A stretch of 64,000 nt of DNA from Trichobilharzia regenti (taxonomy: Eukaryota > Platyhelminthes > Trematoda > Strigeidida > Schistosomatidae). The stretch spans positions 122,279,842 through 122,343,841 of the forward strand of contig OX235270.1 of NCBI GenBank assembly GCA_944472135.2. Direction: 5' to 3'. The translations under genes were made by a program, and so were the position numbers. Position 1 is the stretch's first letter; the number at the start of each line of letters is the position of its first letter. This document shows positions 34,180 through 46,029 of the stretch, in pieces. A model generated the notes under the pieces. The model saw only the letters and a list, made by a program, of their open reading frames with translations, made no database searches and was not told the origin of the DNA.

Positions 34180-34385
34180 ATTTTCAGGTATTGGTTTTTG
34201 TAGGGATTTTGTTTCGACTGGTTGGAGGATTCTATCACGAGCTGAAATCAGGTATAGAACCATTGGAAAACCAGCTGGGAGTACTGGACGGCTGTTTCGT
34301 CCTAGTTTGTGACTCTTCAGTAGCCCATGGGCAAATCCTCCAACTAATCAAAACAAAATCCATACAAAAACCACTACTTGAGAAA
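34180..34385 (-). mobile_element. HH-1 fold-back without tRNA head; hammerhead core intact at 34281-34325
   Basis: Long left arm 34180-34330 and a short inverted right arm 34331-34383 with nothing between them. On the minus strand the module reads CTGAAGA-GTCACAAACTAGGAC-GAAA-CAGCC-GTC-CAGTAC. Core, GAAA and cleavage triplet all match consensus. The upstream strand of stem I has been replaced at the arm junction, so stem I is poor. Confidence 0.7.
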
Positions 34386-34844
34386 AAATATCTTGATGAC
34401 CATGAAGATAAAGAATAAAGAGAAAAACTATGTTGCTTGTTTTATTCTCCTGGGACAAATAATATTAATGAATTCAGATAATGAAAAGCACTCATTTTGA
34501 AAAATATCAAAGTATTACACAATAGTTAATTACAGGATAAATTACACACTGAAAAGGAAATTGGTGCAACTGTCAAGTCAGATAAGCTTATCGAACGAAC
34601 AACTCACTAGTCAGTCTAAGGCTCAAAAGTCTCCGTTTAATACTGTATCCGACTTTATTAGACATTTAGTTGATAAGGCACAATAATTAGGGAAAACCTT
34701 GTAAAGGATTTTAAAACCAAAGCAGTTGCAAATGTCTTTGACCGTGCAATTGTTGGCCCTCCAGGCAACAAATATCGTGAAGTTAACGTTGAGAAAATAT
34801 TTAAGCAATTAAGCAATAACTTGTGTATGCAGGTACAAAAGTTA

Positions 34845-35315
34845 ATTCAAGTTTGACTACGGACTGATATCAGTAAAAGAACCACCGGAAGGCCAGGGAG
34901 TACTTTAGAACTGTTTTGCTCTAGTTTGGGACTCTTCATTTGGTGACTGGCTAAAAGACGGAGTTGTCTGGAATTCTTGTGAGAAGTCATGATTAGTAAG
35001 ATCCACCATGTCGTGTGTAAGGATAATTACTCGCAATGGATGACACTCATTAGTGGTCACCCTGAAATCACGAAGTGGTGGAAGTTAGAACTCATAGTCA
35101 ATTAAATATGGTCCTCGTGATTGAGTGGTCTACGAACTTACCTTGTGACCGAAAAGTCTTCGGTTTGAAATGCACTAGTGGATGCGTTGTGTTGGTGAGT
35201 TCCTAACTAGGACGAAACAGCCATCCAGTACTCTCCGGTTTTCAATGGTTCTCTAACTGATATCCATCCGTGGTCAAACTTAAAATAAGTCAAACCCCTA
35301 CAAACTAACTCTTGT
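34845..35315 (+). mobile_element. HH-1 element, long fold-back type
   Basis: Left arm 34848-34945 (reverse hammerhead-like module), middle 34946-35105, tRNA-like head 35110-35180 (GAGTGGTCTACGAAC; weak B box), right arm 35187-35310 (forward module with TTGGTGA in place of CTGANGA but intact GGAC-GAAA). Flanks share CAAGTTTGA / TCAAACTT at the two extremes, as an inverted pair. Confidence 0.7.
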
Positions 35316-35934
35316 AGAGTTAAGTCATCATTTGTAATGATGATGATAATGGCAGTTATGATTAGTTAAAGTTCATGCATATTTCTGTTCATTTCATTTT
35401 AGACTTCCAATCTTAAGTTTTGATTTCCGTGTATATTATTCTCCTACTCATTGTGAATTCGTTATACTATACATTTTTTTTTGATTCTTTTATTCACAAT
35501 AACAGTTTATATGATGCCATATTTTCTTTTCATTTTTTTAGAACACACTTGTAAGCATTCGGTATTTGGACAACCAGTTTAGTAGTATTTATAGTTTTAT
35601 TCACCAATTATTCTAGTTCATATGACAGCCAAAAAACTACTTGTGTTACTCAGATGTAATTTTTACGTAACTGGCATTTGAGTTATTTCAGTCTGTGGAT
35701 TGGAGGTTTACTAACCAAAAGACTGGTAGGAGAAAACGACGACCAATTTTTTTCCATTTGAATATGAACGTCAGCCTGACAAGCTACATCGTCTCTGAGA
35801 AAGGTGTTATCTATTAACTTTATCATAATAATATGAAGAATTATTGCATATTTCACATATTCATTGGTTTAATGCATCATAATGCATATTTCTTCAACAT
35901 GAGTCAGTTGGCTCACTGCAGTAAAAGTGATATC
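35316..35934. other. No recognisable feature
   Basis: AT-rich spacer. Confidence 0.4.
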
Positions 35935-36930
35935 GAGAAGGTGGAATGGGATGAGCAAAGAATATTCTTTTCGACAGCCTCCTCATTTGCTTCTAGAGTT
36001 ATGTATACGTAATATTTAAGGAGTGATGGTTGTTGACAATAGTATCTAGTTGTTAAGAACAATAGAATTACAGTTCAAACGCGTGTACTGAGTGATAAAT
36101 TAAGACATTCAAAGATATCTACAATATTCTGACTAATCTTAATTTTGGTGTGTAGTGGGTATCCCTATATTCAATTTGTTGTCTTCAATATATGTGCATA
36201 TAAAACATATGTTCTCTGTCAGTGGAACGTTCGTAAATAGGGATTCCACATCCAAAGACAACATATGTTTATTCGACGCATTTATATCCTGTATACACTC
36301 AACAAATTGGAAGGTGTCCCGAAGGGAATGATTAGATAGCTGTCGCCTGACAGGTTCAAGGATTTCAGCTAACCACCCAACTACTGGATGGTAGGGTGAT
36401 CCAGACATATCCAAGATAGGGCGGAGTGGAAGGCCACGTTCCACTGACAGAAACCATATGTTTCATATGCACACATATTGAAGACAACAAATTGAATATA
36501 GGGATACCCACTACAGACCTGAAAGAACTACTTTTGAGATGTACAATGAACATACAGTTTACTTTCAGTGAAATAATCTTAATTTCGCTCTACCATTTTG
36601 TCTTCTACACATATCTGAAGTTGTCAGAATTCACCTAAAAAAGCCATACTTATGTTTTCAGGAGAATTTGGTTCAGACGCTTTTATCTTGGCCATCATTA
36701 GTTGATTTCAAAAATCTGACAGTCTCCCTATCTAATATTCAATTTAGTATTACCCATATTTGCTTTTGAACTGTAATTCTGCTGATTTTAATAACTTAAT
36801 ATTATTTAAGAGCATCAGCACCTTCAATAACGATTACTCTTCAAATATTATTGTAAAAATAACAACAAATGAGGAAGCTATCGAAAAGAATATGTTTTGC
36901 TCATTCTTCTATTTCTGTTTTCTATATATC
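35935..36930. mobile_element. PLE-3 inverted duplication
   Basis: 35940-36130 is the PLE-3 terminus in minus orientation and 36730-36925 in plus orientation (GAGCAAAGAATATTCTTTTC against GAAAAGAATATGTTTTGCTC). Between them, 36139-36444 on the minus strand encodes RT sequence LRPILDMSGSPYHPVVGWLA and MLSLDVESLFTNVPL (motif A with its aspartate). 36426-36545 repeats part of it on the plus strand (NVPLTE-like, YIEDNKLNIGIPTT). A palindromic, non-coding remnant. Confidence 0.75.
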
Positions 36931-38344
36931 TAAATGAGATTTTTCCCCATATTAGTGATATTTGTTGAAGTTTTCAGGGTCATTTTCAGTTAATAGTTAG
37001 TTAGCAGGGATTTGATTGGTTACAAGTTATCCTCGAAATTACCTTTAGGATAAAAATTTAATGTCACTTTCAAGCATCCTAAAATAGCCTGACTTACTAA
37101 GTGACTTATCCATTTTCACTCGCTTATTGTATCCTTCAAAATTATTAAATCTGAAGCAGTAATTCATGTTCAGAAAGCCTAATAAATTACATTTTTGTTT
37201 TGCACCACTAGTAATTTTGTAATCTGTACAAGAGAAAAAAAGGCATTATTTATCAAACAATAATCTTGCTATCATGGTAACAGAATAACTTTCAAATAAA
37301 AGTCTATAAATAGCCTAGAAGTTAATCAACTGATAATCACAATTCTACGTTTAAAATGTATTGATCATTTTTCCAGCTAATCATTGAATAACTAACTAAC
37401 TAGATAAGAATCAGTTGAGGCCGCCTGAATAAGGCAGCAATGCTTTAAATAGTATTTAATTTAATTTGATAAAAAATTCTTTCAAATAAAGTGATTAGTT
37501 AATGGATTATTTATATTATTATGAGAAGAGTTTATCCATTTTCTTTATACTGCTACTACTACTAATAATAATATTAATAATAATAATTAAGCTTTATTTT
37601 AGAAAATATGCAAACACATCGCAAACATTTTCAGCGTATTTAGTTTTTCAAAGAATTTTCCTCTTCATACACGATTGAAATGTAAAGTAACAATCTGAAT
37701 TATATCATGTAACGTAGTATTGTTGCATATGAAGAGGGAACCAATTCTTCATTTACCCCAAGAATTGCACAGTGTTTTTTTGGAAGCTAATTAAGTATAT
37801 GCGCAAGTTCATGTGTAGTGGTCACATGACATAACTGCATGATTAAAACAATAAGAAACGCGGGAGAGTTGAAGCATTTTTCATGGATAGATATTCTAGT
37901 AGCCCAGTGATTTAGGCGAGTTGTCGTTATTAGTGTTTTTTCCTCTTGTTGATTCTTATTGTAATGATGAATGCAAATATAATTAACTTTATTGAAATTA
38001 GTGTATCTATTCAGAATGATTTGCATACTTGTCTGTGCACACACTAATTAATTACTGATCGATGAATAGGATATGTAGTGCTGAACACTGTCTTTCAATG
38101 GAGTTCGAGATATAGTCTTTGAGTCAAATAACACACCTCCAGATTTCAGCGTATTGTGACATTTGGTGTTTGATGATGGTCACTTAGTGGGATTGGAAAG
38201 TGTCATATACTATTGACTAATATGAATCATTAGAAATCACTCATACCAACCAGTAATCCAGAAGCTAAATCGAAAGGATGCAAACAGAGGAAGGTTTATT
38301 TTGCTCGTTAACGTCGGACTACAATATTCTTTCCTTATACTGAA
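36931..38344. other. No recognisable feature
   Basis: AT-rich with a trinucleotide (AAT/ACT) run near 37550-37590. No coding signal recognised. Confidence 0.45.
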
Positions 38345-38418
38345 TTTCTCTGTCTGCATAGTTCAATTGTTGGTATTAGATAATTGAAGGCGATCGACCA
38401 CAGGAAGCCTTGGACCTA

Positions 38419-38450
38419 GGTTTCGTGCTGATTGGCACTCATCAGCAAGG
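38419..38450 (-). ncRNA. Hammerhead ribozyme core, HH-2 left arm (intact)
   Basis: The minus strand reads CTGATGA (38445-38439), stem II GTGCCAATCAGCAC (38438-38425) with a perfect 4-bp GTGC/GCAC helix, then GAAA (38424-38421) and CC. The strand carrying the cleavage triplet is not evident upstream. Confidence 0.65.
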
Positions 38451-38562
38451 CGTATCTGAAACCTGAGCCTGAATAGCTCAGTAGTAACTAACGTCTTTGA
38501 CTGCAGCACTGGGTGACGCGGGTTCGAACCTCAGAAGGGAGATGAGTTCCATCGAGGCTGCA

Positions 38563-38606
38563 TATACGCCTTGCTGATGGGTGTCACCTATCACGAAACC
38601 TAGGTG
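38563..38606 (+). ncRNA. Hammerhead ribozyme core, HH-2 right arm (one change)
   Basis: CTGATGG, then GTGTCACCTATCAC, then GAAACC. The last core A is G. The upstream tract CGAGGC ... GCCTTG can form a 6-bp stem I, giving a type III layout with an AUC near 38550. Confidence 0.5.
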
Positions 38607-38665
38607 GAAGGCTTCCTGCCGATTGCCTCCAACCATCTAAGACCAACAATTCACAGTGCACCGTA

Positions 38666-40789
38666 ATGGCGAGCCACCTAGAGTGGTAGCCACATTGCAA
38701 GCTTGACTTATATAATTCAGTTTGCAGCAAAGATAGGATTAGACACATTACAGTAGTTACTGGCTAGTGTCCAATAAAAAATACATAGTTCAAGGTTTAG
38801 CCTTGAAAATGTGACCAAGTTTTACTTATTGTAACTCCAGCAGTTACCTTTAGTTCAAGTACCATAGAAAGCACGAGGCATATTTTATCCAGAATTCTCA
38901 TCCCTATAATTAGTTCTCTTTAGTAATGTTGCACGAATACTGTTTTCAAGTAAGGATCTAAGCGATTTCTAGATGGATCTTTTCATGGAATTTATAAAAA
39001 TTTGAGGGCACTGACTGATTCATTGATTGAATGGCAACATGTTCACCTAATGATTAAAAGTGACTGATTCGATGCTTGGTAGGTGCAGAAGTGAGTACTA
39101 CTTCCAAGTAGTTCCAGTTCGGATGAAACAGCTCAGCTATTCAATGCGATTTTGGTTTTCGTTGATTCTTTGACTAGCATAAGTTTGTGATAAAATCTAC
39201 TTGAAAATGAGTGTATTCGTTTTTTTCTATAACGAATATACAAAATCACATAATCAGTCAGTCAGTCAGTGATTCACTTTAGAGAAGACTACTTAGACAC
39301 TGAAAAAGACAAAAAGAACAAGATTCTTCTCTGTCATCATAATCCTCCTTGTCGTCTCTGTTCACGTCGTGTTTTTGTTTGAATTACTTGTTTTTGTCTG
39401 AGAAAAATACAATTAAAGAGGCATAGATTTTCTAAGATAATGACAAAATGACACCATATCATATTTTTTCAAGACAATAAACTCACCTCTGGATGTGATT
39501 GAAAGGTCACTAGATTTTTTCTTCAATAGAATTTCTTTTTCTCACATCAAAACAAACTTTTGTACATTTAGCTCTTCAGTTTATCATAAATCAACAAAAC
39601 AAGGAGTCTGCACAAAGTGGTCATAAGTAAATAGAACAGAAATTTAACTGTTTAGGTTAAACGGTTGTTTGAGGGGGGTGGGATGTAGTTCTGAATAATA
39701 GACGTTTCAGTCACATATTAGACAACATTATCAGTAATGAAAATGTCTTTGATTATCTGAAGCTTTATTTATCACAATAAGTTTTTGAAGGGTGCATCGG
39801 GAGCTTAGTAGTGTTCACCGCCGTTTAGTGTTATTTTTTTTAGATGTTTAGTTACTGCAGCATATATGTGTGAATTGAGATAAAGCTTAGATTAGTTGTA
39901 TTCTCTGATAATTCCATCGGATAATTTATTTGAAGTATGAGAAGATACAATATTCTATTAATGTATTCTACGATAACATTCAACAAATATAATTACCATT
40001 TATCACTACAATGGCTTTTCTTTTCCTTAGGTAGAAAAAATCATTGAGAAAATGTGTACAAACACGTTTGCTTATTTGATGAAACCAGCTTGAACAGACA
40101 TAAATAATCGTCCAAAATTAGATAGTATGACTAAACAAAGAATAAGTTATATATATGTCTGGATGTTGAAGATTTAAATGAGTTTCAGTGAATTAACGTT
40201 AGATGGTTGGAGGCAATAAATAGTCTGGAATTCCTGATCTTAAATTGAATACTTGCTGTCGCTATCACTAGGAGCTATCTACAACCTCTTTGAGGTCGAA
40301 ATCTGTGTCACCCAGGACTGCATACAAGCACCTCATCACTTGGCAGTTTGAATCCAGAAATGACCTCATGTGGGAGTGTAATATTCACACTGATTGGTTA
40401 CTAGAGGAGTGGCTATTTCTGTTATCCTACAACTTAGACTTTACAATAAATCTGTCCAAGGGATTTATTTCTAAAATGTGTTTTGAGCTAGTATGCTGCT
40501 TTATTAATCTTACAGGTGAATGACTTTGAGCACCGCTGAGGAGTATCTGACTTACATAATTGTTTTTCAAGTTTTCACAATAATGAAATTAGCAAATAAA
40601 TATGGGTCTTCAAATGATGGATTGTAGGGATCTGATTGTTTTCAAGTCAGATATGATCAATAATCAATATCACTTAGTCAACCGTTAAAAAACTGGGAAG
40701 CTGGAACTCTCCAACAATGGAAATATTAGCAGAAGTTGGGAGTTACAGACCCCTGGGTACTCTCCTGGGTGCTCACCTAATAACCTAAT
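38666..40789. other. Mostly unannotated; degraded HH-1-like arm near 39060-39200
   Basis: 39095-39195 retains GAGTACT, CGGATGAAACAGCT and the TTTTCGTTGATTCTTTGACT tail of HH-1. The rest is AT-rich with no coding signal; the ORF at 40290-40523 has no recognised domain. Confidence 0.4.
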
Positions 40790-40935
40790 AGGTCGTAAGT
40801 TCGATCCCCCGTAGTATCATGAGCACGTACTGAACAGTCTCTAAATAGAATAAAACAGCTGTCCAATGCTTCTTGATTATCAGTGGTTCTCTAATTAATG
40901 CCATTTCGCGGTGAAATCCGAATGTAGATCTGCTA
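40790..40935 (+). mobile_element. HH-1 right half, degraded
   Basis: tRNA-like B box GTTCGATCCCCC, then the ribozyme-like module (CGTACTGAACAGTCTC ... AAAACAGCTGTCCAATGC) with a ruined core, then the family tail (AGTGGTTCTCTAATTAATG). Confidence 0.6.
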
Positions 40936-41639
40936 CTATCTACCCATTTTACTTAACAGTTGCACATTATGTCAGCGACTAAATTGTCTGTTCCTTTAAG
41001 AGAATGTGTAAAAACTTCAAAATTATGACAAATCTGTCTTCAGATAATAGTGAATGTGGATTTTCTTCTTAATTATAATTCTGACGAATAAAATGTATCT
41101 ACTGTTACTCGTTTTCGTGGTGCATTACAACTACTCTGACATATGAAATAATAAGTAGTAAGTTCAGGTACTAGAAAAAAACAACTGACATGTCGTTAAT
41201 AGAGCCAAGTTTTCCTGCTGAATTCCTCTGTTAGCCAACACTGAATATCTGATAAACAGTGAGTACACAAAAATGTTGAAACTAGTCTCATTTATGAAGT
41301 GATTTGGACTACAGAAAATTTAATTTGCAGCTCTTGGATAGTGGATTGAAATAGAATATTGTGACTGGTGGATTCCGACTAGTCAACTGTGCAAACTGCT
41401 AAATTAGATAGTTTTATAACAGAGCTTTAATTCTTCTTGTAAGTAAAATGAGCTCTGTGGTAGTACGGAAAGCAGTGAAATGTCTTCGTACAATTAAGTC
41501 TGTTTAGCCATTTTAATACATTTTAGAAGATCCTGGTTGCATGACGATTGACCTTTTGTGATTAAAGTGCCATATTTATAAAATTATTTTCCGGCATTGT
41601 CAGAATCACAAGGTTTCATCATTTTATCTTAATTAGTTT
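40936..41639. other. No recognisable feature
   Basis: AT-rich spacer. Confidence 0.4.
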
Positions 41640-41860
41640 TTCACGTGGTGCAGCGGTAAAATGTTCTCCAACCACACATGTGGTTCAAAGTTTGATCCCC
41701 AGCCGACGCACACTTCAGTGTCACTTAGCCGGTAATAGGCTCAGCAAAGAGGGGAGGTTAGAGGTGAGGCTAGCATTCTACTACTACTGAAGCTTCGAAG
41801 CTCAAGCCTGAAGCCATACCTTCCGCTCGGAACACGAATGAGTTTTCATGTGTGTAATGA
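41640..41860 (+). mobile_element. tRNA-headed SINE
   Basis: A box region CGTGGTGCAGCGGTAAAATG and B box GTTTGATCCCC about 35 bp downstream; the body contains CCGGTAATAGGCTCAGCAAA. Similar to 47750-47960 and, in the head, to 10245-10478. Confidence 0.55.
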
Positions 41861-42057
41861 CTAGAATAATCGTTGGTCTCTATTTATAGGTAGCTCAAGA
41901 TACATGTTGCATGTAATATTGTTCGTAATGTTATTAGTTTTATTTTTTTTCAACAACTTTCTCTTCAGGCTCTACTATTATTAATTCATCATTTGTATTA
42001 TATGATAGCCAACCAGTAGTATGAGCTGTGCTTAGAAAATTTTCTTTTCAAGCAACG

Positions 42058-43235
42058 AGAAGACATACTGTTTCGGTTGGCTATTTTTCCTCATTTGGTA
42101 GACAGTAAACACTGGATCGAAACAGAGGCTTCTGCGGCAGTATACCATGGGCTAACTAAAGACACACACTCCCATGTCTCTCATGCATAGCTGAAGCTAT
42201 AGAGATCACTAAGAGCAAGTCAAACGTACACATCCCAAAAAATCCACTCAACTTCCTTGTCTGCCATATAATTGGCAGAAACAAATTTAGTGAATACCCT
42301 CAGCCACAGAGTTAGAGCTATATGCTCAGAAGAAGTAACTGAAGATGAACTAAGCATTGTATATGATACTTTGATCGAAAATGGCTATCCCGAAAAATTT
42401 ATCAAGAAACACATGACAAAGAAAGCTGAAAAAGACTACTCACTATCTGTAAATGAGAAGCCTCTTTATATACGACTACAATTCATGGGCGATATACCAA
42501 GCGAGATAATTGCGAAGAAATTAAGAAAATCAGTTCAAAGAACTTTTAATGCTGGAGAACTATACGTATTATTCTCTACACTACCGATGGCGATTCCTCG
42601 ACTGAAAGATGAAGTACCTAGACCAGACTAGCTGACCACTTCAAATTGTATCTACCAGTTCAACTGCAACTGTGCTTGTAATGTAGTGAGTTATATTGGC
42701 CGTTGCTCTAGGAACTTGACTTTTCGGGCTCCAGAACACCTCCCAGCATGGCTAAGTAAAGGTTAGTGAAAACTATTAACAGCTCGATATTGGAACATCT
42801 GATGCAAACCTGCCACAAAACCAGCGTAGAAGAATCCTTCTCTATATTATACAGAGTGCCAAATAAATTGCCAAAAACATCGATGCACCACAGGCTCCAA
42901 ACAGCAGAGGCTATTGTGATTCGCCTCAAACAACCAGCGCTCTGTGTTCAAAAGAAGCAAGTCCAGCCACTACTGTTGCCCTGGCCTTCAGTAGAAACTA
43001 TAAACTCATGAATTTGTAATATTATCCTTCCTAATTTTTCTGACATTCAGCTTATTTTATGTTAATGCTATTGAACTGTAATCCATTGATATTAGCATTG
43101 ATTCGATGTTATTTAAACAGCAATATTAATGTTGTTCATAACACTAATTCACTGATTCATTCACTATAATGTATATAAAACTATAGAGCCTGATGATGAA
43201 GTTATCGAAAAGAGTACTCTTTGTTCAGTATCCAT
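42058..43235 (+). mobile_element. PLE-3 3' half
   Basis: Starts inside the RT C-terminal part, passes through the GIY-YIG domain and a 3' UTR, and ends near GATGATGAAGTTATCGAAAA (43189-43208). Related pieces lie at 16620-17085 (-), 35935-36930 and 44595-45230 (-). Confidence 0.8.
42272..42768 (+). pseudogene. PLE-3 RT C-terminus and GIY-YIG domain, broken
   Basis: 42272-42631 encodes LIENGYPEKFIKKHM and YIRLQFMGDIPSEIIAKKLR, the conserved segment between RT and endonuclease in Penelope elements. A TAG at 42629-42631 interrupts it. The frame then continues with CIYQFNCNC ... VSYIGRCSRN ... EHLPAWLS (42645-42760), the GIY-YIG core. The RT palm is missing. Confidence 0.82.
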
Positions 43236-43879
43236 TCATTTGAAAATTTTAATGGTCATTTTTAATCAGTTAAAATTTAATCTTCATATCTGATTATTTC
43301 CCTCTGAACTTTAACTATCTTTTTATCTTCTGCCTGTCTTACTTACTATCCTTTGAAAAACCTTCTCTATATTACACCACTATTATTAGTTTTAAGATGT
43401 TTAGCTTGTGAAGGCTTGACCGATTTCAAGATAACTTGTGTCATTAACCACAATGGCCTTAAGAACTATTGAAAAGCATTTTTGCGCTGAACAGCTCCTT
43501 CATACTAGTTTGGTAATCTTTGGAAGCGACCACTTATGATCCTACCGGGAGTGAAACTAAGGGAGAGCACTACTGTTCAAGTTGTGAACTGGAATCAGTC
43601 GCTCATGAATTCGAATCTGTATCATATCTACAATAATATTGTTAGCGATACCAGTTTCTTATTTTTCATAGCTAAAAATTAGACTAAGCCAAGCATACTG
43701 TTTATATTATTATTAGATAGGTAGGAGGGTGAAACGGGCTAACTTTATTTTGTCGGTAAATTAGTAATAATAATAACAATGATAATAATTCACTTTGGCT
43801 ACGCAGGTTGTAAAGACTTAATAATGTGCTAGTGTAATAAAATTGTCAAGAGTTAATTTATAGGAATTTGATCTATTAC
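43236..43879. other. No clear feature; faint HH-1-like remnant near 43430-43560 (-)
   Basis: Weak similarity to the reverse-oriented HH-1 arm (CTGAACAGCTCCTTCATACT). The rest is AT-rich. Confidence 0.35.
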
Positions 43880-44168
43880 AAGTTTGACAGCAGATCAGTA
43901 CAAGTTAAAGAACCATTGAGAGTCAGGGATACTGAGTTGTTGTTTTGCCTTAGCTTTGGACTCACTAGCCGTGTGCACCTTCTAGCGGGGTTCGAACCAA
44001 GGAATTTTCCGCTTGTAGACCATTCATACACTTTGACTGAACTCAACGGGTTAGAAACCTGGTGGGTGCCTACCGCCGACAAGTCCCAAGCTAGGACGAA
44101 ACCACTATCAAGTGCTCTCAAGTTTTCAGTGATTCTCTGACTAATATCAATCTGTGCTCAAACTTGTT
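43880..44168 (+). mobile_element. HH-1 fold-back element
   Basis: Left arm 43885-43980 (reverse module), centre with B box complement GGGTTCGAACC at 43989-43999 and a second head fragment, right arm 44068-44165 (forward module: CCGACAA-GTCCCAAGCTAGGAC-GAAA). Ends AAGTTTGA and TCAAACTT are inverted. Core damaged. Confidence 0.7.
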
Positions 44169-44594
44169 TTTATTGTTATTCCTTTGGTCAGGTTCACTAA
44201 AAGGAGAATTATAAATAAAACACGCTTTAAATCACTATACTTATGCTTGAATAAGACATTTCAAAATAAAATGATCAAATTACTGGATAAAACAAAAACA
44301 TCTAGCGTTTAACCAACTAGATAAATTTATTAATTCCATCGTATTTGTAAGAAGATTGAAAACATCTGCTACTCAAGGGGAAGTCGACAATTTAATGATA
44401 ATATCTTCCATTTTTTTAATCAATAGATTAGTATTTCAAAGATTTGATACTACTTGTAGACTGTTACTGTCATTATGAAGTAAGCCTGTCTAATAATTAT
44501 TTCCCTCACGTTGAAAAAATCTGATACACTTTGGCGTTAAAAAAAAGCTATCGATATACTGAATTTATGTGTTCTTTTGAAGTGCATTGAGAAT
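44169..44594. other. No recognisable feature
   Basis: AT-rich spacer. Confidence 0.4.
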
Positions 44595-45290
44595 GCCCAT
44601 TCAGAGCCTAAAAGATTGATTAATGAACAAAGCATATTCTTTTTGATAAATTCATCATCAGTAATAATGAAAGAAATATTATTAGTAATAACATTAGTGT
44701 TTTAAATTACATTTAATCTACAGTATCGACAGTCTATATTTCCAGAGCATCAGTAAGAGATAATATGCATAATAATCTAACAATGAACTAAATATCGGAT
44801 AAATTAAGACAAGGAATAGAGAATTTACGAATTTACAGGCTTGAAATCAGACCAGTGGAGCAGTAGTAGCTGGCTAGACCTGGCTGTGCTGTTTGCAGTG
44901 TTCCGTATCTAGAGATCTTTGGTAATTTATTCGTTACTTGACAGATGATAGAGAAAGACTCTTCAATAATAGCCAGTTTTGTGGCTTGCTTGGATGAAGT
45001 GATCTCATTTTAATTGATTATTTTTTATTCATTCTTGATTACAGCTTGATTCCACACAGTACTTTTTGGTACAAGTATGGAATTTTCAGCATATGATATC
45101 GGTAGCTCAAATTTTGCAGGCTGACCATTGACATCAATCAGGTGTGTGTCGGCAAGGGGTCGAACCCCTGACCATGTGCATGGTCGGCGAGAGTCCTAAC
45201 CACTGTGCCACCGATGCACTGTTGATGGTTTAAACCACACCCTTATTTAACCAGACTGTTCCTAAGCAGGAAACGTTAGGTTTCTAGAAC
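44595..45290 (-). mobile_element. PLE-3 3'-terminal fragment split by SINE-C
   Basis: The minus strand matches 16620-17085: terminal tract at 44620-44660, then the stretch including AGATGATAGAGAAAGA near 44942-44960. SINE-C (45022-45221) interrupts it, and PLE-like sequence may resume up to about 45290. Confidence 0.65.
45022..45221 (-). mobile_element. SINE-C copy inside PLE-3
   Basis: Minus strand: head with A box over the TAACCACTGTGCCACC complement and B box complement GGGGTCGAACCCC (45155-45167). Body and tail (complement of GATTACAGCTTGATTCCACA) lie at 45037-45060. Nearly full length. Confidence 0.83.
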
Positions 45291-46029
45291 AACAGACAAT
45301 ATAACTGGTTAGGCAAAAGCAGTTGAAACGGTAGATACAAATAGTGGTGGCTAGCCTGGTTACCTAATCTTTCAGTTTTGCAGTCACAACCGGTTGTGTG
45401 GAAAGTATCAAGTCCCTCTGTTTAATTCCTTATAGTTTTTTTTTAGAATAACAAAGCTGGCAAATTAAAAATAATACATTAAAGAATCTAATTTAGGTAT
45501 TACTTACATTTCAGTCTAGTCATGAGTATAAGAATGGATAACTTTTCATTTAGAGAAATGCATAGGGATAGTATCCAATTCTCTTTAAGGTTAGGTCGAA
45601 ATTTATTCCTTTTGTAGTCGTAGCAAGTAGACTTAAACGTATTCATATTTCTACGCCTGCCTTCACTTCTTTTCTTACATCCCTTTATACCCATCTACGC
45701 TTCATTCTACTTCTACTTATCCTACTTATTACTACTGTCATTAATTTTATTATTGTTCTTAATAATGCTACCACTTTTAATGCTTATAATAACGTTGCTA
45801 TTCTTACAACTAACTCTGTAGCTACTACTGTTAGTACTTCTGCTGCTGCCAGTATCCTTACTACTAATGTAGTGCATGCTACTTTAGAATACGTATAAGT
45901 AGTATATAGACCGAAATCTTCTGAGAAGCAGTAACAGTTATTTCTAGGTTAAGGGGAAAACAACAGAAGTAGATAAGATAGTTACTATCCTGAAAAGAAT
46001 CTAATAAGCAGCTCACACTGAACAATAAA
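45291..46029. other. No recognisable feature
   Basis: AT-rich, with ACT/CTA-rich low complexity at 45710-45870. Confidence 0.4.

Larger units (their letters stand above)
38345..38665 (+). mobile_element. HH-2 element: tRNA-like head between two inverted hammerhead arms
   Basis: Left arm 38365-38460 and right arm 38550-38650 are inverted copies (ATACGCCTTGCTGATGRGTG ... ACGAAACCTAGGTSSAAGGC). Between them, 38461-38545 is a tRNA-like head: A box region TAGCTCAGTAGTAAC, B box GGTTCGAACCTC. The plan is the same as HH-1 but with an unrelated head and different arm sequence. Arms diverge by several substitutions, so it is not a recent duplication. Confidence 0.8.
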
